Below are positions 42,076 to 51,645 of a DNA stretch of 64,000 nucleotides, in pieces. The position numbers were made by a program, and so were the translations under genes. A model generated the notes under the pieces. That model was not told the DNA's origin. It did not search any database and saw nothing but the letters and a program-made list of their open reading frames with translations. Where the stretch lies: assembly GCF_001403875.1 (NCBI RefSeq), contig NZ_LN884299.1, positions 2,852,117 to 2,916,116 of the forward strand. Direction: 5' to 3'. How positions within the stretch are numbered: the stretch's first letter is position 1; every line of letters begins with the position of its first letter. Source of the DNA: Paenibacillus ihumii. Its GTDB lineage: Bacteria; Bacillota; Bacilli; Paenibacillales; Paenibacillaceae.

Positions 42076-42648
42076 TTATTCGGCAAAGGTGATTTTTCCA
42101 TCGGAAAGCGAAACGATTTGCACGAGTGATTCCAGGCGGATTCCCTGATCGCGGATCGCCCTGCCACCGGCTTGGAATGTCTTCTCTACAACGATTCCCG
42201 CTCCAACCAGCTCGGCTCCAGCGCGCTGAATAATTTTGATGAGTCCCCGTGCGGCATCCCCGTTCGCGATGATGTCATCGATGAACAGAATCCGGTCGTT
42301 GGGCGAAATAAAATTGCGGGAAATCAGAATGTCCGTCACAATCCCTTTCGTAAACGAAGGAACCCGTTCGCAGAGCATATCGTCCTCCGCCAGCAGCGTC
42401 TTCTTGCGCCGCGCGAACACCAATGGAACTCCGAGCTCGTAAGCAGCGGCGAACGCCACCGCGATGCCGGATGATTCCACCGTCACTACGCGGGTAATCT
42501 TGTCCTCCTTGAAGCGCTTGGCAAATTCCTTCCCCATCTCCATCGTCAGCTGGGGATCGATTTGATGGTTGAGCAGAGCATCCAGCTTGAGGACCTGCTC
42601 GGAGACGATCACGCCTTCCTCGGCGATCCGTTGTTTTAATTTCTCCAT
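42076..42648 (-). CDS. xpt: Xanthine phosphoribosyltransferase
   Basis: A 190-residue type I phosphoribosyltransferase converting xanthine and PRPP to XMP in purine salvage. The PRPP loop is ILFIDDIIANGDAARG (about 120-136). The N-terminal VTVESSGIAVAFAAAYELGV and the hood region LKLDALLNHQIDPQL are typical of Xpt. The ATG at 42648 has GGGAGG 7 bases upstream. Many Xpt genes have a guanine riboswitch; I looked upstream (42650-42800) and saw no purine aptamer core, so regulation here is different. Confidence 0.92.
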   Translation of the reverse strand: MEKLKQRIAEEGVIVSEQVLKLDALLNHQIDPQLTMEMGKEFAKRFKEDKITRVVTVESSGIAVAFAAAYELGVPLVFARRKKTLLAEDDMLCERVPSFTKGIVTDILISRNFISPNDRILFIDDIIANGDAARGLIKIIQRAGAELVGAGIVVEKTFQAGGRAIRDQGIRLESLVQIVSLSDGKITFAE

Positions 42649-42808
42649 ACTTTTTCCTCCCGGGTCATCTCGTTTGTAACAAATTAACATATTCATTTCT
42701 TCGCATCAACAGGAATTCGTTGAGGACAGCAGGACAAGTTTAAGTCATGTCCCCTTCCCGCGCAACATACCTTGTACTATATATAGCACATCATCCAGGG
42801 GGAAAACT

Positions 42809-43846
42809 ATGAAAAATGCCTTTAACGTCCTTAAAATCGCGTTCACTTATATCGGGACCGTCGTGGGGGCGGGCTTTGCCACCGGCCGGGAAATACTGCA
42901 ATTCTTCACCCAGTACGGCAAATGGGGCATCCTGACGATTCTACTCACAACGATACTCCTGATGTGGCTCGGCACGAAAATGATGCTGCTGGCCCACCGC
43001 ATCAAAGCCGCCTCCTATGAGGACTTGAACCGCCATCTGTTCGGGGACAGCTTTGGCCAATGGCTCAGCCTGTTTACCTTAATCGTGCTCATCGGCGTCA
43101 ACAGCGTTATGCTCGCCGGGGCAGGCTCCGTATTCGTGGAGCATCTCGGCATGAATTACCAGATCGGGCTCTGGTTCACCCTGATCGGCACCTTCGTGCT
43201 GCTCCGGCGAGGAATTGAGGGCGTTATGCAGCTCAACACCGTCGTTGTGCCGATGATGATCCTCCTGTCCATCGCCATCATCGCCTCTACCGCAAGCTCG
43301 CCGAGCGCCATGCGCTTCATCACGATCACAGCCGATAAGAGCTTGTTTACGACATGGGCTTCCCCTTTACTATATACCGCCTTCAATCTCTCCATGGCCC
43401 AGGCGGTGCTCGTCCCGATCGGCGGCCATACCGAGAGTCGGCGGACGATCATATGGGGCGGAATTATCGGGGGGGCCGGCATCGGCTTCATGCTGATGGC
43501 CGCACATTTTGCATTATCAGCCTTCATGCCGGGGATCGGCCAATTCGACATACCGATGGGCAGCATTGCCGCCCAGTTGGGGACGGCCATACAGCTTTTT
43601 TACATCGTCTTGATATTCATGGAGATATTCAGCACCTTCGTTGCCGACGTTTACGGCGTTACCCTCCAGCTCAAACAGCGGATAAACATTCAGCCCTATG
43701 TCATTTCCATTACCGTTCTCATGATCTGTTATGTCACCAGCCAGTTCGGATTCAGCTCCCTGCTCTCCGTCCTTTACCCTACCTTCGGGGTATTCTCGCT
43801 GCTCTGGGCTTGCGTCCTCGCTTCCTATAGACGAAGGCCGGCTTAA
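42809..43846 (+). CDS. YkvI-like membrane transporter
   Basis: A 345-residue membrane protein with about ten helices of the LeuT-like/APC fold, matching the YkvI family. The N-terminus AFTYIGTVVGAGFATGREIL carries the unwound GAGFATG helix typical of this fold. SPLLYTAFNLSMAQAVLVPI and AFMPGIGQFDIPMGSIAAQL follow. Substrate unknown. GGGGGA precedes the ATG. Its stop overlaps the end of the convergent yhaN by 4 bases, so there is no room for a terminator between the two genes. Confidence 0.85.
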   Translation: MKNAFNVLKIAFTYIGTVVGAGFATGREILQFFTQYGKWGILTILLTTILLMWLGTKMMLLAHRIKAASYEDLNRHLFGDSFGQWLSLFTLIVLIGVNSVMLAGAGSVFVEHLGMNYQIGLWFTLIGTFVLLRRGIEGVMQLNTVVVPMMILLSIAIIASTASSPSAMRFITITADKSLFTTWASPLLYTAFNLSMAQAVLVPIGGHTESRRTIIWGGIIGGAGIGFMLMAAHFALSAFMPGIGQFDIPMGSIAAQLGTAIQLFYIVLIFMEIFSTFVADVYGVTLQLKQRINIQPYVISITVLMICYVTSQFGFSSLLSVLYPTFGVFSLLWACVLASYRRRPA

Positions 43847-46800
43847 CCCAAATTGATGATCTGCGCTTCCGGTATCTGCGCTGCTATGCCTTCGACGACA
43901 TGGGCATGGCAGGTCATCATGATCATCTGGCGCTTCAGGGCGACTTCCTTCAGTACCGAAATAGCCCCTTGCATGCGAGCCGCATCGAAGTTGACGAGCA
44001 AGTCATCAAGCAGAAGCGGGATGCTACGATGATGGGAGACTGCATCAGCCAAAGCCAGCCGCATCGACAAGTACAGCTGCTCGGCCGTGCCGCGGCTTAA
44101 CGCCCCGCTTCCGATCGCACCGTAATCGCGATGCTCGGCCAGCAGCTCCTGGCTGCCCATCTTCAGAACGATCCGCTCATACCGCCCGCCTGTCATCGTG
44201 CGCAAATAGGCGGAGGCCAGCCTCAGCACCTCCGGCTGGCGCTCCTCTTCATACACGCGCCTTGCCCGGGAGATCAGCTCCTGACATACTGCCATCACTG
44301 CATATTTGTCCAGGCTGTCGCGGAGCGCCGCCAGCTGCTCAGCCAGCTTCTGGTTTACATCCTCCTGCCTTCCGCGCTGTTCGAGAGCCTCCTGCTCCTG
44401 CAGCAGGCGTCCCCTGCGCTCCTGAAGCTCCCGCCAGGCTCTCTCCTTCGTCTCCATCGCCTTCTCGGCAGCCAGCAGCCGATCCTTCAGCTCCTCCTCA
44501 GAGCAGCTGCTGAGCAGCTCTTCGAGCTGCCCCTGCGTCTGCGAATCGCAGCCCGAGAACATAACCGTCTCCAGCTGGCGGATTTCCCGCTCCAGCTCGG
44601 CGCGGCGTCTGACCTCCGCGCTCCGCCGGAGAAATTCCTCCCCGCTAGCCGCCCCTCCTTCCAGCAGAAGCTCCTGCTCCCGAAGGCCGATCCGCTTCAG
44701 CCGGTCATGAAGCCGATCTATCTCCCCCTTAAGCGTCTCCAGCTTCGAGGAGAGCGAATCACGCTCGGCCTGAATTTGCTCTGCAGCCGCAAGCTGCGAT
44801 TTCGCTTCGATCACGATCCTTCCCAGCGATGCTATGCGCTGTTCGCTTGGACCGGTGTCTCTTCCGCTCTCGGTAACAGACAGGGGAGCGGATTCGGATT
44901 CCTCCCGCCCCGCTGCTGCCTGCTCCTCACCCGGCCAGTCCTGCACCGACGCAGTGCCGCTCAACTCGCCGAATATCGCCCTCGCCTCACGTTCAAAGGC
45001 GGCATTCTCTTCCGTTAGCATCGACAGCCTGGCCTCCGCCTGCTCGATCCGGCTCAGCTGCTCCCTGCCCTGCTCCGCCAGGCGGAACACGTCAAGCGCC
45101 GCCTCCATAAGCTGGCGCAGCTCCCGCTCCTGCCGATCCCAGTCCTCGGGCTGCAGGGGCCCGTGAGCTTCGCCACTACGGCCGGCTGCAGCAAGCGGAT
45201 CGGCAACCAGCCTGGCCAGCAGCCCGCGCAGCCTGGCATCGGTCTCAGAAGCAGCGTCCGCTCCCGGAAGCCGCCGCAGCCCGGACCTGTGCTTCGACCG
45301 CGCAGACCGGCTCATGCCCAGCCATAAATAAGCATCCAGGCCGGCAAGACCCGTAAAGGCCGCGAGTGTTCCCCAAACCGAGCTGGAGGACAGCCAAATC
45401 GCCCCGGGCAGAATGACCGTAAGCACCGAGCTGGCAGCAAGCAGGTTCCGGTACAGTCCTTGCATTTGCTTCTCTGCTAACGCCTCCGCCTCCCTGGCAT
45501 GAGCCTCCTTGAGCCGGGACGAGGAGGTCTCATGCCAGCGGTCCAGCTCGAAGCTCAGCTCGCTCCATGCACGCCGGATTTCGTCCGGATGCCTTGGCAC
45601 AAGCATCGTAAATTCGCGCCGGCCGGCTTCCTCGCTCTCCTCCAGCCGGGACATCGCTGCGGTGTACGCCTCCTTCGCAGCAGCCGCCTCCTGTTCCAGC
45701 TTATAGCGCTCGCTGTGCAGCAGCTCCATCTCTTTGTCATAGGCGGAGAACCGTGCCCCGAACCGCCGGACGGCTTCCCGTTCGCCAACCGTCCCGGCGA
45801 AGGAGGCAAGCTCGCGCTCCGTCCAGCTCGCATCGATGCTGCGAAGGCATTCGGCAAGGCGCCGGCGCAGCGAGCGGAGCTCCGTCCGCAGCTCCGCCAT
45901 GTCCTTCACGCGCGCCTCATAGCCCGCCAGCTGCCCGTGGAGGGACCGCACCTCCTCCGCCTTGGCCAAGAGTGGAGTATTCGGAGCAAGCCTGCCCATC
46001 TCCGCGCTCAAGGCCTCGATTCTGCGCGCCAGCTCCGCGCGGTCCAGCAGCAGCCGCTCCTTCTCCTCCTGGAGGGCATTCCAGCGGACGGAGCCTTCCT
46101 CCGGAAAAGCCTCGTAATAAGGCAGGGATTGTAGCTCTGCCCGCAACTGCTCGCGCACGAGCCAGTCCTGCCGGATTAGCGATGCTTTGCTCAGCTCCGC
46201 CAGCTCCCTGCCGCAAGCCGCTCGCTCCGCCTCGCACCCGGCCAGTTCGTCCATGACCCGCTCCAGCTCGCCAAGCACCTCATTGTACCGCGGCAGCAGC
46301 CTGCCCGCCGCTTCGGCCTCCTGTCTCAGCCGCTCATAGCCCTGCAGGAGCCGGGCCATTTCCTGCGTGCGCCCGCGAGGCCGATAGAGCTTGTCCATCT
46401 CCTGGCTAAGCTTCTTCTCCCCGCGAAGCACAGCCGCGCCGCCGCCGATTCCTGCATGGAACAGGAAACGGTTCAGCTCCTCTGATTGAAGCGCAGCCAC
46501 CTCCTGCAGCTCGGTCAGCGAGATCGCGAACAACTGCTTGAACATATCGCTGGACATGCCGCCGAGCAGTTCCCGCTGCATCTCCTCCTGCGCCGCTTCA
46601 ATCAGCCTGCCCTCTGCGTCGGTCCTTGTAATGCGCAGCCGCTCGCTCCGCGAGCCCCCTGGCCTGCCTTCGGGCGGCAGGGCATAGCGCTCGATAACCC
46701 AGCGGTCGCCTTCATCGCCGCGAACGGCCAGCTGCCCGCCATGCGCGCCGCCCCGGGTCGGTTCATATCGCATAGAACCGTACGTCCGCGAGGGAATGCC

Positions 46801-46944
46801 GAACAGCATGGCCCGCACGAAGCCCAGCAGCGTGCTTTTGCCCGCCTCGTTCGGACCGTACAAGACGGTGACAGGCCCCTTGAATTCCAGCTCCAGGCCG
46901 CTCAAATGCCCGAACCCGCTTACCTGCAGCTTGTCCAGCCTCAT
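43843..46944 (-). CDS. yhaN: SMC/Rad50-like AAA ATPase YhaN with a membrane hairpin
   Basis: A 1033-residue ABC-type ATPase. Walker A is YGPNEAGKSTLLG near residue 30. Long coiled coils cover about 190-480 and 560-880 (rich in E, R, L, A). The signature GSGALSRGTAEQLYLSMRLA is near 955 and Walker B is PLLLDDLLVNFD near 980. At about residues 500-540 two hydrophobic segments (VLTVILPGAIWLSSSSVWG and LAAFTGLAGLDAYLWLG) lie where Rad50 has a zinc hook; no CxxC is present. It forms a nuclease complex with YhaO, whose gene overlaps by 4 bases upstream. Confidence 0.9.
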   Translation of the reverse strand: MRLDKLQVSGFGHLSGLELEFKGPVTVLYGPNEAGKSTLLGFVRAMLFGIPSRTYGSMRYEPTRGGAHGGQLAVRGDEGDRWVIERYALPPEGRPGGSRSERLRITRTDAEGRLIEAAQEEMQRELLGGMSSDMFKQLFAISLTELQEVAALQSEELNRFLFHAGIGGGAAVLRGEKKLSQEMDKLYRPRGRTQEMARLLQGYERLRQEAEAAGRLLPRYNEVLGELERVMDELAGCEAERAACGRELAELSKASLIRQDWLVREQLRAELQSLPYYEAFPEEGSVRWNALQEEKERLLLDRAELARRIEALSAEMGRLAPNTPLLAKAEEVRSLHGQLAGYEARVKDMAELRTELRSLRRRLAECLRSIDASWTERELASFAGTVGEREAVRRFGARFSAYDKEMELLHSERYKLEQEAAAAKEAYTAAMSRLEESEEAGRREFTMLVPRHPDEIRRAWSELSFELDRWHETSSSRLKEAHAREAEALAEKQMQGLYRNLLAASSVLTVILPGAIWLSSSSVWGTLAAFTGLAGLDAYLWLGMSRSARSKHRSGLRRLPGADAASETDARLRGLLARLVADPLAAAGRSGEAHGPLQPEDWDRQERELRQLMEAALDVFRLAEQGREQLSRIEQAEARLSMLTEENAAFEREARAIFGELSGTASVQDWPGEEQAAAGREESESAPLSVTESGRDTGPSEQRIASLGRIVIEAKSQLAAAEQIQAERDSLSSKLETLKGEIDRLHDRLKRIGLREQELLLEGGAASGEEFLRRSAEVRRRAELEREIRQLETVMFSGCDSQTQGQLEELLSSCSEEELKDRLLAAEKAMETKERAWRELQERRGRLLQEQEALEQRGRQEDVNQKLAEQLAALRDSLDKYAVMAVCQELISRARRVYEEERQPEVLRLASAYLRTMTGGRYERIVLKMGSQELLAEHRDYGAIGSGALSRGTAEQLYLSMRLALADAVSHHRSIPLLLDDLLVNFDAARMQGAISVLKEVALKRQMIMMTCHAHVVEGIAAQIPEAQIINLG

Positions 46945-48275
46945 CGCTGCGCGCCTCCCTTCGTCTCCTGCTCCGCCAGCAAGCTGACCGCCATCTCCGC
47001 AGCTTGGCGTACGAGAGCCTTCTGATCCTCGGTGCCGAGCTCCCTGACGAGCATGCGGAGACGGCGGTCCTCGCTTACCGCAGCAAGGGCCGAGCCCATA
47101 ATCTGCTCCAGCAGCTCCTCCTCCCGTTCCGCCAGGTCCGCCATGCGCAGCAGCTCGCCGAGAAAGCTGTCCTCCTGCCTCATCGCCTCAGGATCGAGAT
47201 CCGCTCCCGTTCTTACTTTCAAGCCTGCCGGCCAGACGACCGGAGCGGAGGGACCGAGCCCGGGGGCTTCCCCTTCCAGGCGGCGGCTTTCCTTCCGGCG
47301 CAGTTCCTGGATCAGCTCCTCTCCCTCGGTTCCCGTCTGCAGCATCGCGTGAAGCGGACCCCGCCCACTCAAGACGAGGCGAACGATCTGGACCCTCCCC
47401 GAGGCTTGCTCCCTGAGCTCCTCCAGCAGCTCTTCGGCCAGATCCCGCAGCTGCTCCTCATTGGCCAGGCCCTCAATGGACAGCTCCGCTTCCTGCCAGC
47501 GGACGGTATCCAGCGCCCGAAAGGAGAGCCGAGCTTCGCCATGTCCGTTCACATCCACCACATAACAGCCCTTCGGACCGGTCTCCTTCAGGCTGCGCCC
47601 CTGGGGATTGCCCGGGTAGACGATCCACGGAGCTTCGTGCAGAATCTGGCGCTTATGAATATGGCCTAAAGCCCAATAATCGTAGCCGCTTTGCTGCAAG
47701 TCCCGGAGCGAGCAAGGCGAATAGGCGTCATGCCCCTCCTGCCCGTCCACATTGGCATGCAGCAGACCGATATGGAACAGGCTGCACGAAGGATCCCGGC
47801 GGAATTGCAGGGACGTATTCTCCGTAACCGCGGAGGTCGGGTAGGAAATCCCGGTGATGACCGCCACCGGCTCGCCATCGCTGCGCCGAAGGGCGGTGAC
47901 ACTCTCCGCCGCAGGGCCGAACACCGTAACATGCTCGGGATGCGCAAGACGGAGCCTGCCCGCATTCAGCGGATCATGATTGCCGTGGATGACATAGACC
48001 GGGATGCCGTGCCTGCCGAGAAGTTCCCAGGCCTCCCGAAGCCGGAGCTGCGCCCGCAGCGAAGAATCAGAGGCATCGTATACGTCCCCGCTGATGACGA
48101 TAAAGTCCGGCTGCTCGGCGATCGCCAGCTCCACCAGATGGTTTAAAGCGGCGAACGTGGACTGCTGCAAATGCTCCCGCAGCCGGTCCGGCACGCTGGA
48201 CATGCCTGCAAAGGGACTATCCAGGTGCAGGTCGGCCGCATGAATGAAACGAAATGGAATCATACTCTCACTCAC
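46941..48275 (-). CDS. yhaO: Mre11/SbcD-like DNA exonuclease YhaO
   Basis: A 444-residue calcineurin-like phosphoesterase acting on DNA ends. Metal motifs: HAADLHLDSPF (about 11-21), ISGDVYDASD (about 60), HGNHDP (about 96), LHANVDGQEGHD, and LGHIHKRQIL (about 205). The C-terminal ~200 residues are helical and would bind the YhaN coiled coil. It can start at GTG 48275, one base after the glycosyltransferase stop, or at ATG 48263. The 4-base ATGA overlap with yhaN fits tight stoichiometry. Confidence 0.9.
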   Translation of the reverse strand: MSESMIPFRFIHAADLHLDSPFAGMSSVPDRLREHLQQSTFAALNHLVELAIAEQPDFIVISGDVYDASDSSLRAQLRLREAWELLGRHGIPVYVIHGNHDPLNAGRLRLAHPEHVTVFGPAAESVTALRRSDGEPVAVITGISYPTSAVTENTSLQFRRDPSCSLFHIGLLHANVDGQEGHDAYSPCSLRDLQQSGYDYWALGHIHKRQILHEAPWIVYPGNPQGRSLKETGPKGCYVVDVNGHGEARLSFRALDTVRWQEAELSIEGLANEEQLRDLAEELLEELREQASGRVQIVRLVLSGRGPLHAMLQTGTEGEELIQELRRKESRRLEGEAPGLGPSAPVVWPAGLKVRTGADLDPEAMRQEDSFLGELLRMADLAEREEELLEQIMGSALAAVSEDRRLRMLVRELGTEDQKALVRQAAEMAVSLLAEQETKGGAQR

Positions 48276-48276
48276 T

Positions 48277-49401
48277 TTACCGCTTGAATTGCAAATAAGT
48301 ATTTTTCAGCTCATGAACGACCCGATCCAGCGAATAGTATCTCTTGGCTTTCTCCAGTCCCGTCTCGGCGAGACGGGCGCGGTAGTCCTCATCATTGATG
48401 ACCTCCTGCAGGGCATTCGCCAGAGCCAGATCATCCTCCGGATCCACAAGGCGGCCGTTCACGCCGTCTTCAATCTGTTCGGCAATCCCGCCGATATTCG
48501 TTCCGACCAGCGCCAGATTGCACAGAGCGGCCTCGGCAAATACCGAGCCGAATGCCTCCGCCCGGGACGGCAGCACAAATATATCGAAGAACGGCATAAA
48601 TTCCTCCGGATGAAGCGTATAGCCGTAAAAAATCGTCTCATCATATATGCCAAGCTCCACAGCCAGCTGCTCCAGATCCTGGCGGATCGGTCCATCCCCG
48701 ATAATATGCAGGACATAGCTGAGGCCCCGCCTTTTCAGCTCCGCGCATGCGCGAAGCAGCACATCCAGCCCCTTCGCAGGCACAAGCCTGCATACAGTCA
48801 CTAGCTGTATGACTTCATTATGGTGCGGGATAGGCTTGAATCTCGCATCGTCAAACCCGTTCCGGATGACCCCGATCCGCTCGGGATCGTCCACATGCGG
48901 GGCTAAATATTCGCGAAAGGATTCGGAGACCGTAAACATCCGGTCAGTCCGGTGCTCCAGCTCGCGGTAGAGAGAAGAGAGGAAGCGGTGCTCCAGCCCG
49001 CCCTCCTTGATTTTGCCGTTGAGGATAAGCTCCCGCTCATAGCTGGAGTGGATGCTCTGGACGACGGGCGTGTCCGGAAAGACCTCCTTCATCACAAGCC
49101 CGGCGATCGGGTGGTGCGCATGAATCAGATCGTAGGATTGCTGCAGCCGCAGCTTGGTCCACCATAAATAATCGCGGTAGGTCTGCATATATTTCTGGAC
49201 GATTGGGCTCTGCCCGTATTTTTGCCAGTCAAAGGTATGGAATCTGATCTCCTCCGTCCCTTTGCCCCGGATCCGCTTCGGCAGGGAGAATAACTCCATC
49301 TCCCATTCAGGAGGCTCGAACCTGTCTTGCAGGTAGGGAATCATCGAAGATACGCCTCCAGGCTGCTCTGGAGGGAAGAATAAGGCCTGCAGCAGTTTCA
49401 T
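48277..49401 (-). CDS. GT4-family glycosyltransferase
   Basis: A 374-residue GT-B fold retaining glycosyltransferase. The N-terminal donor-independent half opens LQALFFPPEQPGGVSSMIPY. The C-terminal half has VIRNGFDDARFKP, the E-x7-E motif EAFGSVFAE (about 280-290), and NIGGIAEQIEDGVNGRLVDP. It probably adds a sugar from a nucleotide-sugar donor to a lipid or polysaccharide. Gene order (1 base before yhaO) makes it the first gene of an operon with the yhaO-yhaN nuclease genes, an unexpected grouping. AAGGAGA precedes the ATG. Confidence 0.88.
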   Translation of the reverse strand: MKLLQALFFPPEQPGGVSSMIPYLQDRFEPPEWEMELFSLPKRIRGKGTEEIRFHTFDWQKYGQSPIVQKYMQTYRDYLWWTKLRLQQSYDLIHAHHPIAGLVMKEVFPDTPVVQSIHSSYERELILNGKIKEGGLEHRFLSSLYRELEHRTDRMFTVSESFREYLAPHVDDPERIGVIRNGFDDARFKPIPHHNEVIQLVTVCRLVPAKGLDVLLRACAELKRRGLSYVLHIIGDGPIRQDLEQLAVELGIYDETIFYGYTLHPEEFMPFFDIFVLPSRAEAFGSVFAEAALCNLALVGTNIGGIAEQIEDGVNGRLVDPEDDLALANALQEVINDEDYRARLAETGLEKAKRYYSLDRVVHELKNTYLQFKR

Positions 49402-49592
49402 ACTCGTTCTCCTTTACATGCTTGAATTCTCTATATTGTTTTCTCTGCATAAATATCTTGAAAAAAAGCCATGCTTCTTCAATTATGACACATTAAAGAA
49501 GGAACATCCATTCCCCTTTTTAGATCAAATCCGGTTGTGGTAAAATTTCCGAAGTGCATTTTATCCATCGAAAAAGGAGTATTCTGAAGCTT

Positions 49593-51038
49593 ATGTCCAA
49601 GACAGCATTGCCGGATTCCTTCCGCGAACGCATGCTCTCGATGCTCGGCGAAGCCGAAGGGCAATCCTTCCTTGACAGCTATGAAAGACCGCGGGCATAC
49701 GGACTGCGGATCAACTCCCTTAAGGTCAGGCCCGGATCGGCGGCAGAGCGCGACATCCAGCAGCGCTTCGGGCTGGAGGACGTGCCTTGGTGCCGGGGAG
49801 GCTATTATTACGATGAGGCATCCCGTCCGGGCAGGCATCCTTACCATGCCGCAGGATTATATTATATTCAGGAGCCGTCGGCGATGTCTGCCGTAGAGCT
49901 GCTGGACCCTCAGCCGGGAGAGACCGTGCTGGATCTCGCTGCCGCCCCGGGGGGCAAAACGACGCAGATCGCCATGAGGATGGCTGGTAAAGGGCTGCTG
50001 ATCAGCAACGAAATCCATCCCCAGCGCGCCAAAATCCTGGCGGAAAACGTCGAGCGCTTCGGCGCTCGCAACGTGGTGGTGACGCAGGCTTCTCCCGGCG
50101 AGCTGTCCGCGCGCTTTCCGCTCGCCTTTGACCGGATCATGCTGGATGCGCCGTGCTCCGGGGAAGGCATGTTCCGCAAGGACCCGGATGCGATCGCCGA
50201 ATGGTCGGAGCAGATGGTGGAGCTATGTGCGGCAAGGCAATGGGACATCCTGCAGGATGCCATCGCCATGCTGAAGCCGGGAGGCCGGATCGCCTATTCG
50301 ACCTGCACCTTCAACCGGCAGGAGAACGAGGAGATCATCACCCGGCTGCTGGCGCAGTATCCCGAGCTGGAGCTCGCGGCGGAGAAGCGGATATGGCCGC
50401 ATCTTCACCGGGGAGAGGGCCACTATGTCGCCTTGCTCCAGCGGAAGGGGCTGGATGGAGAATATCTTCCAGCTGCGGAGAATCCCGTGCGCCTATCCGG
50501 AACGGGCCCAGCCTGGACCAAAAGCAAGCCGCACAGCAAAAAGCGCAGCTCCGGCGAATCGCCCAACAGGAGCGCGGCAGCCGCCTTTGAGGCCTGCAGC
50601 CAATGGGCGGACCATGAGCTGCCGGGGTTAGGGGCTCTCCTGGGCGACGGCAGTCCTGTCTTATTCGGAGAAGCTCTATATTGGCTCCCGCTCAGTGCAG
50701 GACTGTCGTTATCCCCGCGCAGCCTTGACGGATTAAAGGTTCCCCGCGCCGGTCTTCACCTGGGGGAATACAAAAAAGGGCGGTTCCAGCCGGCCCACGC
50801 GCTGGCTATGGCCGCAGCCCCAAACGAGGCCGCCCTGATCTGGACCCTGAAGCCAGGCTCTCCCGGGCTGGCTGCTTATTTGCACGGGGATATCCTGGCG
50901 GTTCCTGAGCAATATCGCGGCTGGTGCCTCGTCACGGTGGAATGCGGCGAGGACAGCTTCCCGCTGGGCTGGGGCAAAGCCAGCGGCGGGCAGCTCAAGA
51001 ACCATTTGCCCAAAGGGCTGCGCCAGCCTCTCTCTTAA
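49593..51038 (+). CDS. RsmF/NSUN-type RNA (cytosine-5) methyltransferase, copy 1
   Basis: A 481-residue SAM-dependent RNA m5C methyltransferase. Motif I is LDLAAAPGGKTTQIA (about 110). The two catalytic cysteines are in LDAPCSGEGMFRKD (about 190) and YSTCTFNRQENEE (about 235). The N-terminal YERPRAYGLRINSLKV is the RsmF first domain, and the C-terminal ~120 residues are an RsmF-B/PUA-like domain (GLHLGEYKKGRFQPAHALAM). The ATG at 49593 has AAAGGAG 13 bases upstream. A paralogue lies at 53247-54836. Confidence 0.9.
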   Translation: MSKTALPDSFRERMLSMLGEAEGQSFLDSYERPRAYGLRINSLKVRPGSAAERDIQQRFGLEDVPWCRGGYYYDEASRPGRHPYHAAGLYYIQEPSAMSAVELLDPQPGETVLDLAAAPGGKTTQIAMRMAGKGLLISNEIHPQRAKILAENVERFGARNVVVTQASPGELSARFPLAFDRIMLDAPCSGEGMFRKDPDAIAEWSEQMVELCAARQWDILQDAIAMLKPGGRIAYSTCTFNRQENEEIITRLLAQYPELELAAEKRIWPHLHRGEGHYVALLQRKGLDGEYLPAAENPVRLSGTGPAWTKSKPHSKKRSSGESPNRSAAAAFEACSQWADHELPGLGALLGDGSPVLFGEALYWLPLSAGLSLSPRSLDGLKVPRAGLHLGEYKKGRFQPAHALAMAAAPNEAALIWTLKPGSPGLAAYLHGDILAVPEQYRGWCLVTVECGEDSFPLGWGKASGGQLKNHLPKGLRQPLS

Positions 51039-51170
51039 GCCTATAGCAGGGTTATTTATCACGTTCTTGCAGCGGAAAGACAGCAGTCCAAAACTCCTTT
51101 CTCTTCGCGTCATACTATACTCTATCCCGTCAAATACGGGGGACATTTCCGTCAAAAGGGAGGAATAACT

Positions 51171-51263
51171 ATGGGCGAAATTTTTGGAGGAGGCTTCACT
51201 TCCACAGGGGTCATTCTTGTGCTCTTCATCCTGCTCGTTATCGTATCCCGTTCCTTCATATAA
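51171..51263 (+). CDS. YjcZ-type sporulation mini-protein
   Basis: A 30-residue peptide: short glycine-rich start (MGEIFGGGFTSTG) followed by one hydrophobic helix (VILVLFILLVIVSRSF). This is the pattern of the YjcZ/YrhC-like sporulation peptides common in Bacillales, although those usually start with more glycine and tyrosine. GGGAGG stands 7 bases before the ATG, and a terminator lies 100 bases downstream, so it is a complete small transcription unit. Confidence 0.75.
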   Translation: MGEIFGGGFTSTGVILVLFILLVIVSRSFI

Positions 51264-51362
51264 CGGCTTTATGGACGAGAAGCGCGGACTACTAGCGCCA
51301 GACTACTATAGTATCATTCCTTAGCATGCCTGCTCAGAACCATCTAGTGTGAAGGTAGAATT

Positions 51363-51403
51363 GAAAAAAGGCGGTGGAACCAAGGGGTTCCTACGCCTTT
51401 TTG
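51363..51403 (+). terminator. Terminator after the mini-protein gene
   Basis: AAAAAGGCGGTGGAACC pairs with GGTTCCTACGCCTTTTT. The right arm GTTCCTACGCCTTTTT is repeated directly once more downstream, giving a second T-run. Confidence 0.8.
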
Positions 51404-51489
51404 TTCCTACGCCTTTTTTCATAACAATGCCTATGTACAGCACCTCAGCGGGAGCACGCTGATATTCTGCACGGCAACTGAAGCACGCA

Positions 51490-51640
51490 CGCCATCGATC
51501 CGCACAAAACGAGCTATTGAGCAGCATGCGAACGAGAGGAATTCTAATGAACAGAATGCCAGCGAGAATTTGCTGACGAGCAGCATGCCGGCGAAAGAAC
51601 GCTGGCGGTCGGCATGCCATCAACAGATGCAGGCGACCCA
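51490..51640. repeat. Degenerate tandem repeat, about 29 bp
   Basis: Four to five units of the form GAGCAGCATGCCGGCGAAAG plus a variable tail (GAACAGAATGCCAGCGAGAA, GGTCGGCATGCC) recur about every 29-30 bases. Upstream at 51420-51489 weaker copies may exist (AGCACGCTGA, AAGCACGCACGCC). With the terminator it fills the 51264-51645 gap; no gene is seen. Confidence 0.6.
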
Positions 51641-51645
51641 GCTTA

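Noticed and set aside
42650..42800. Guanine riboswitch upstream of xpt
   Set aside because: No purine aptamer core or terminator/antiterminator pair can be seen.
44131..46256. Several plus-strand frames opposite yhaN
   Set aside because: They are shadows of the coiled-coil gene, rich in Arg, Ser and Pro, with no start signals.
51321..51623. 100-codon minus-strand frame
   Set aside because: It runs through a terminator and a degenerate repeat and has no domain.
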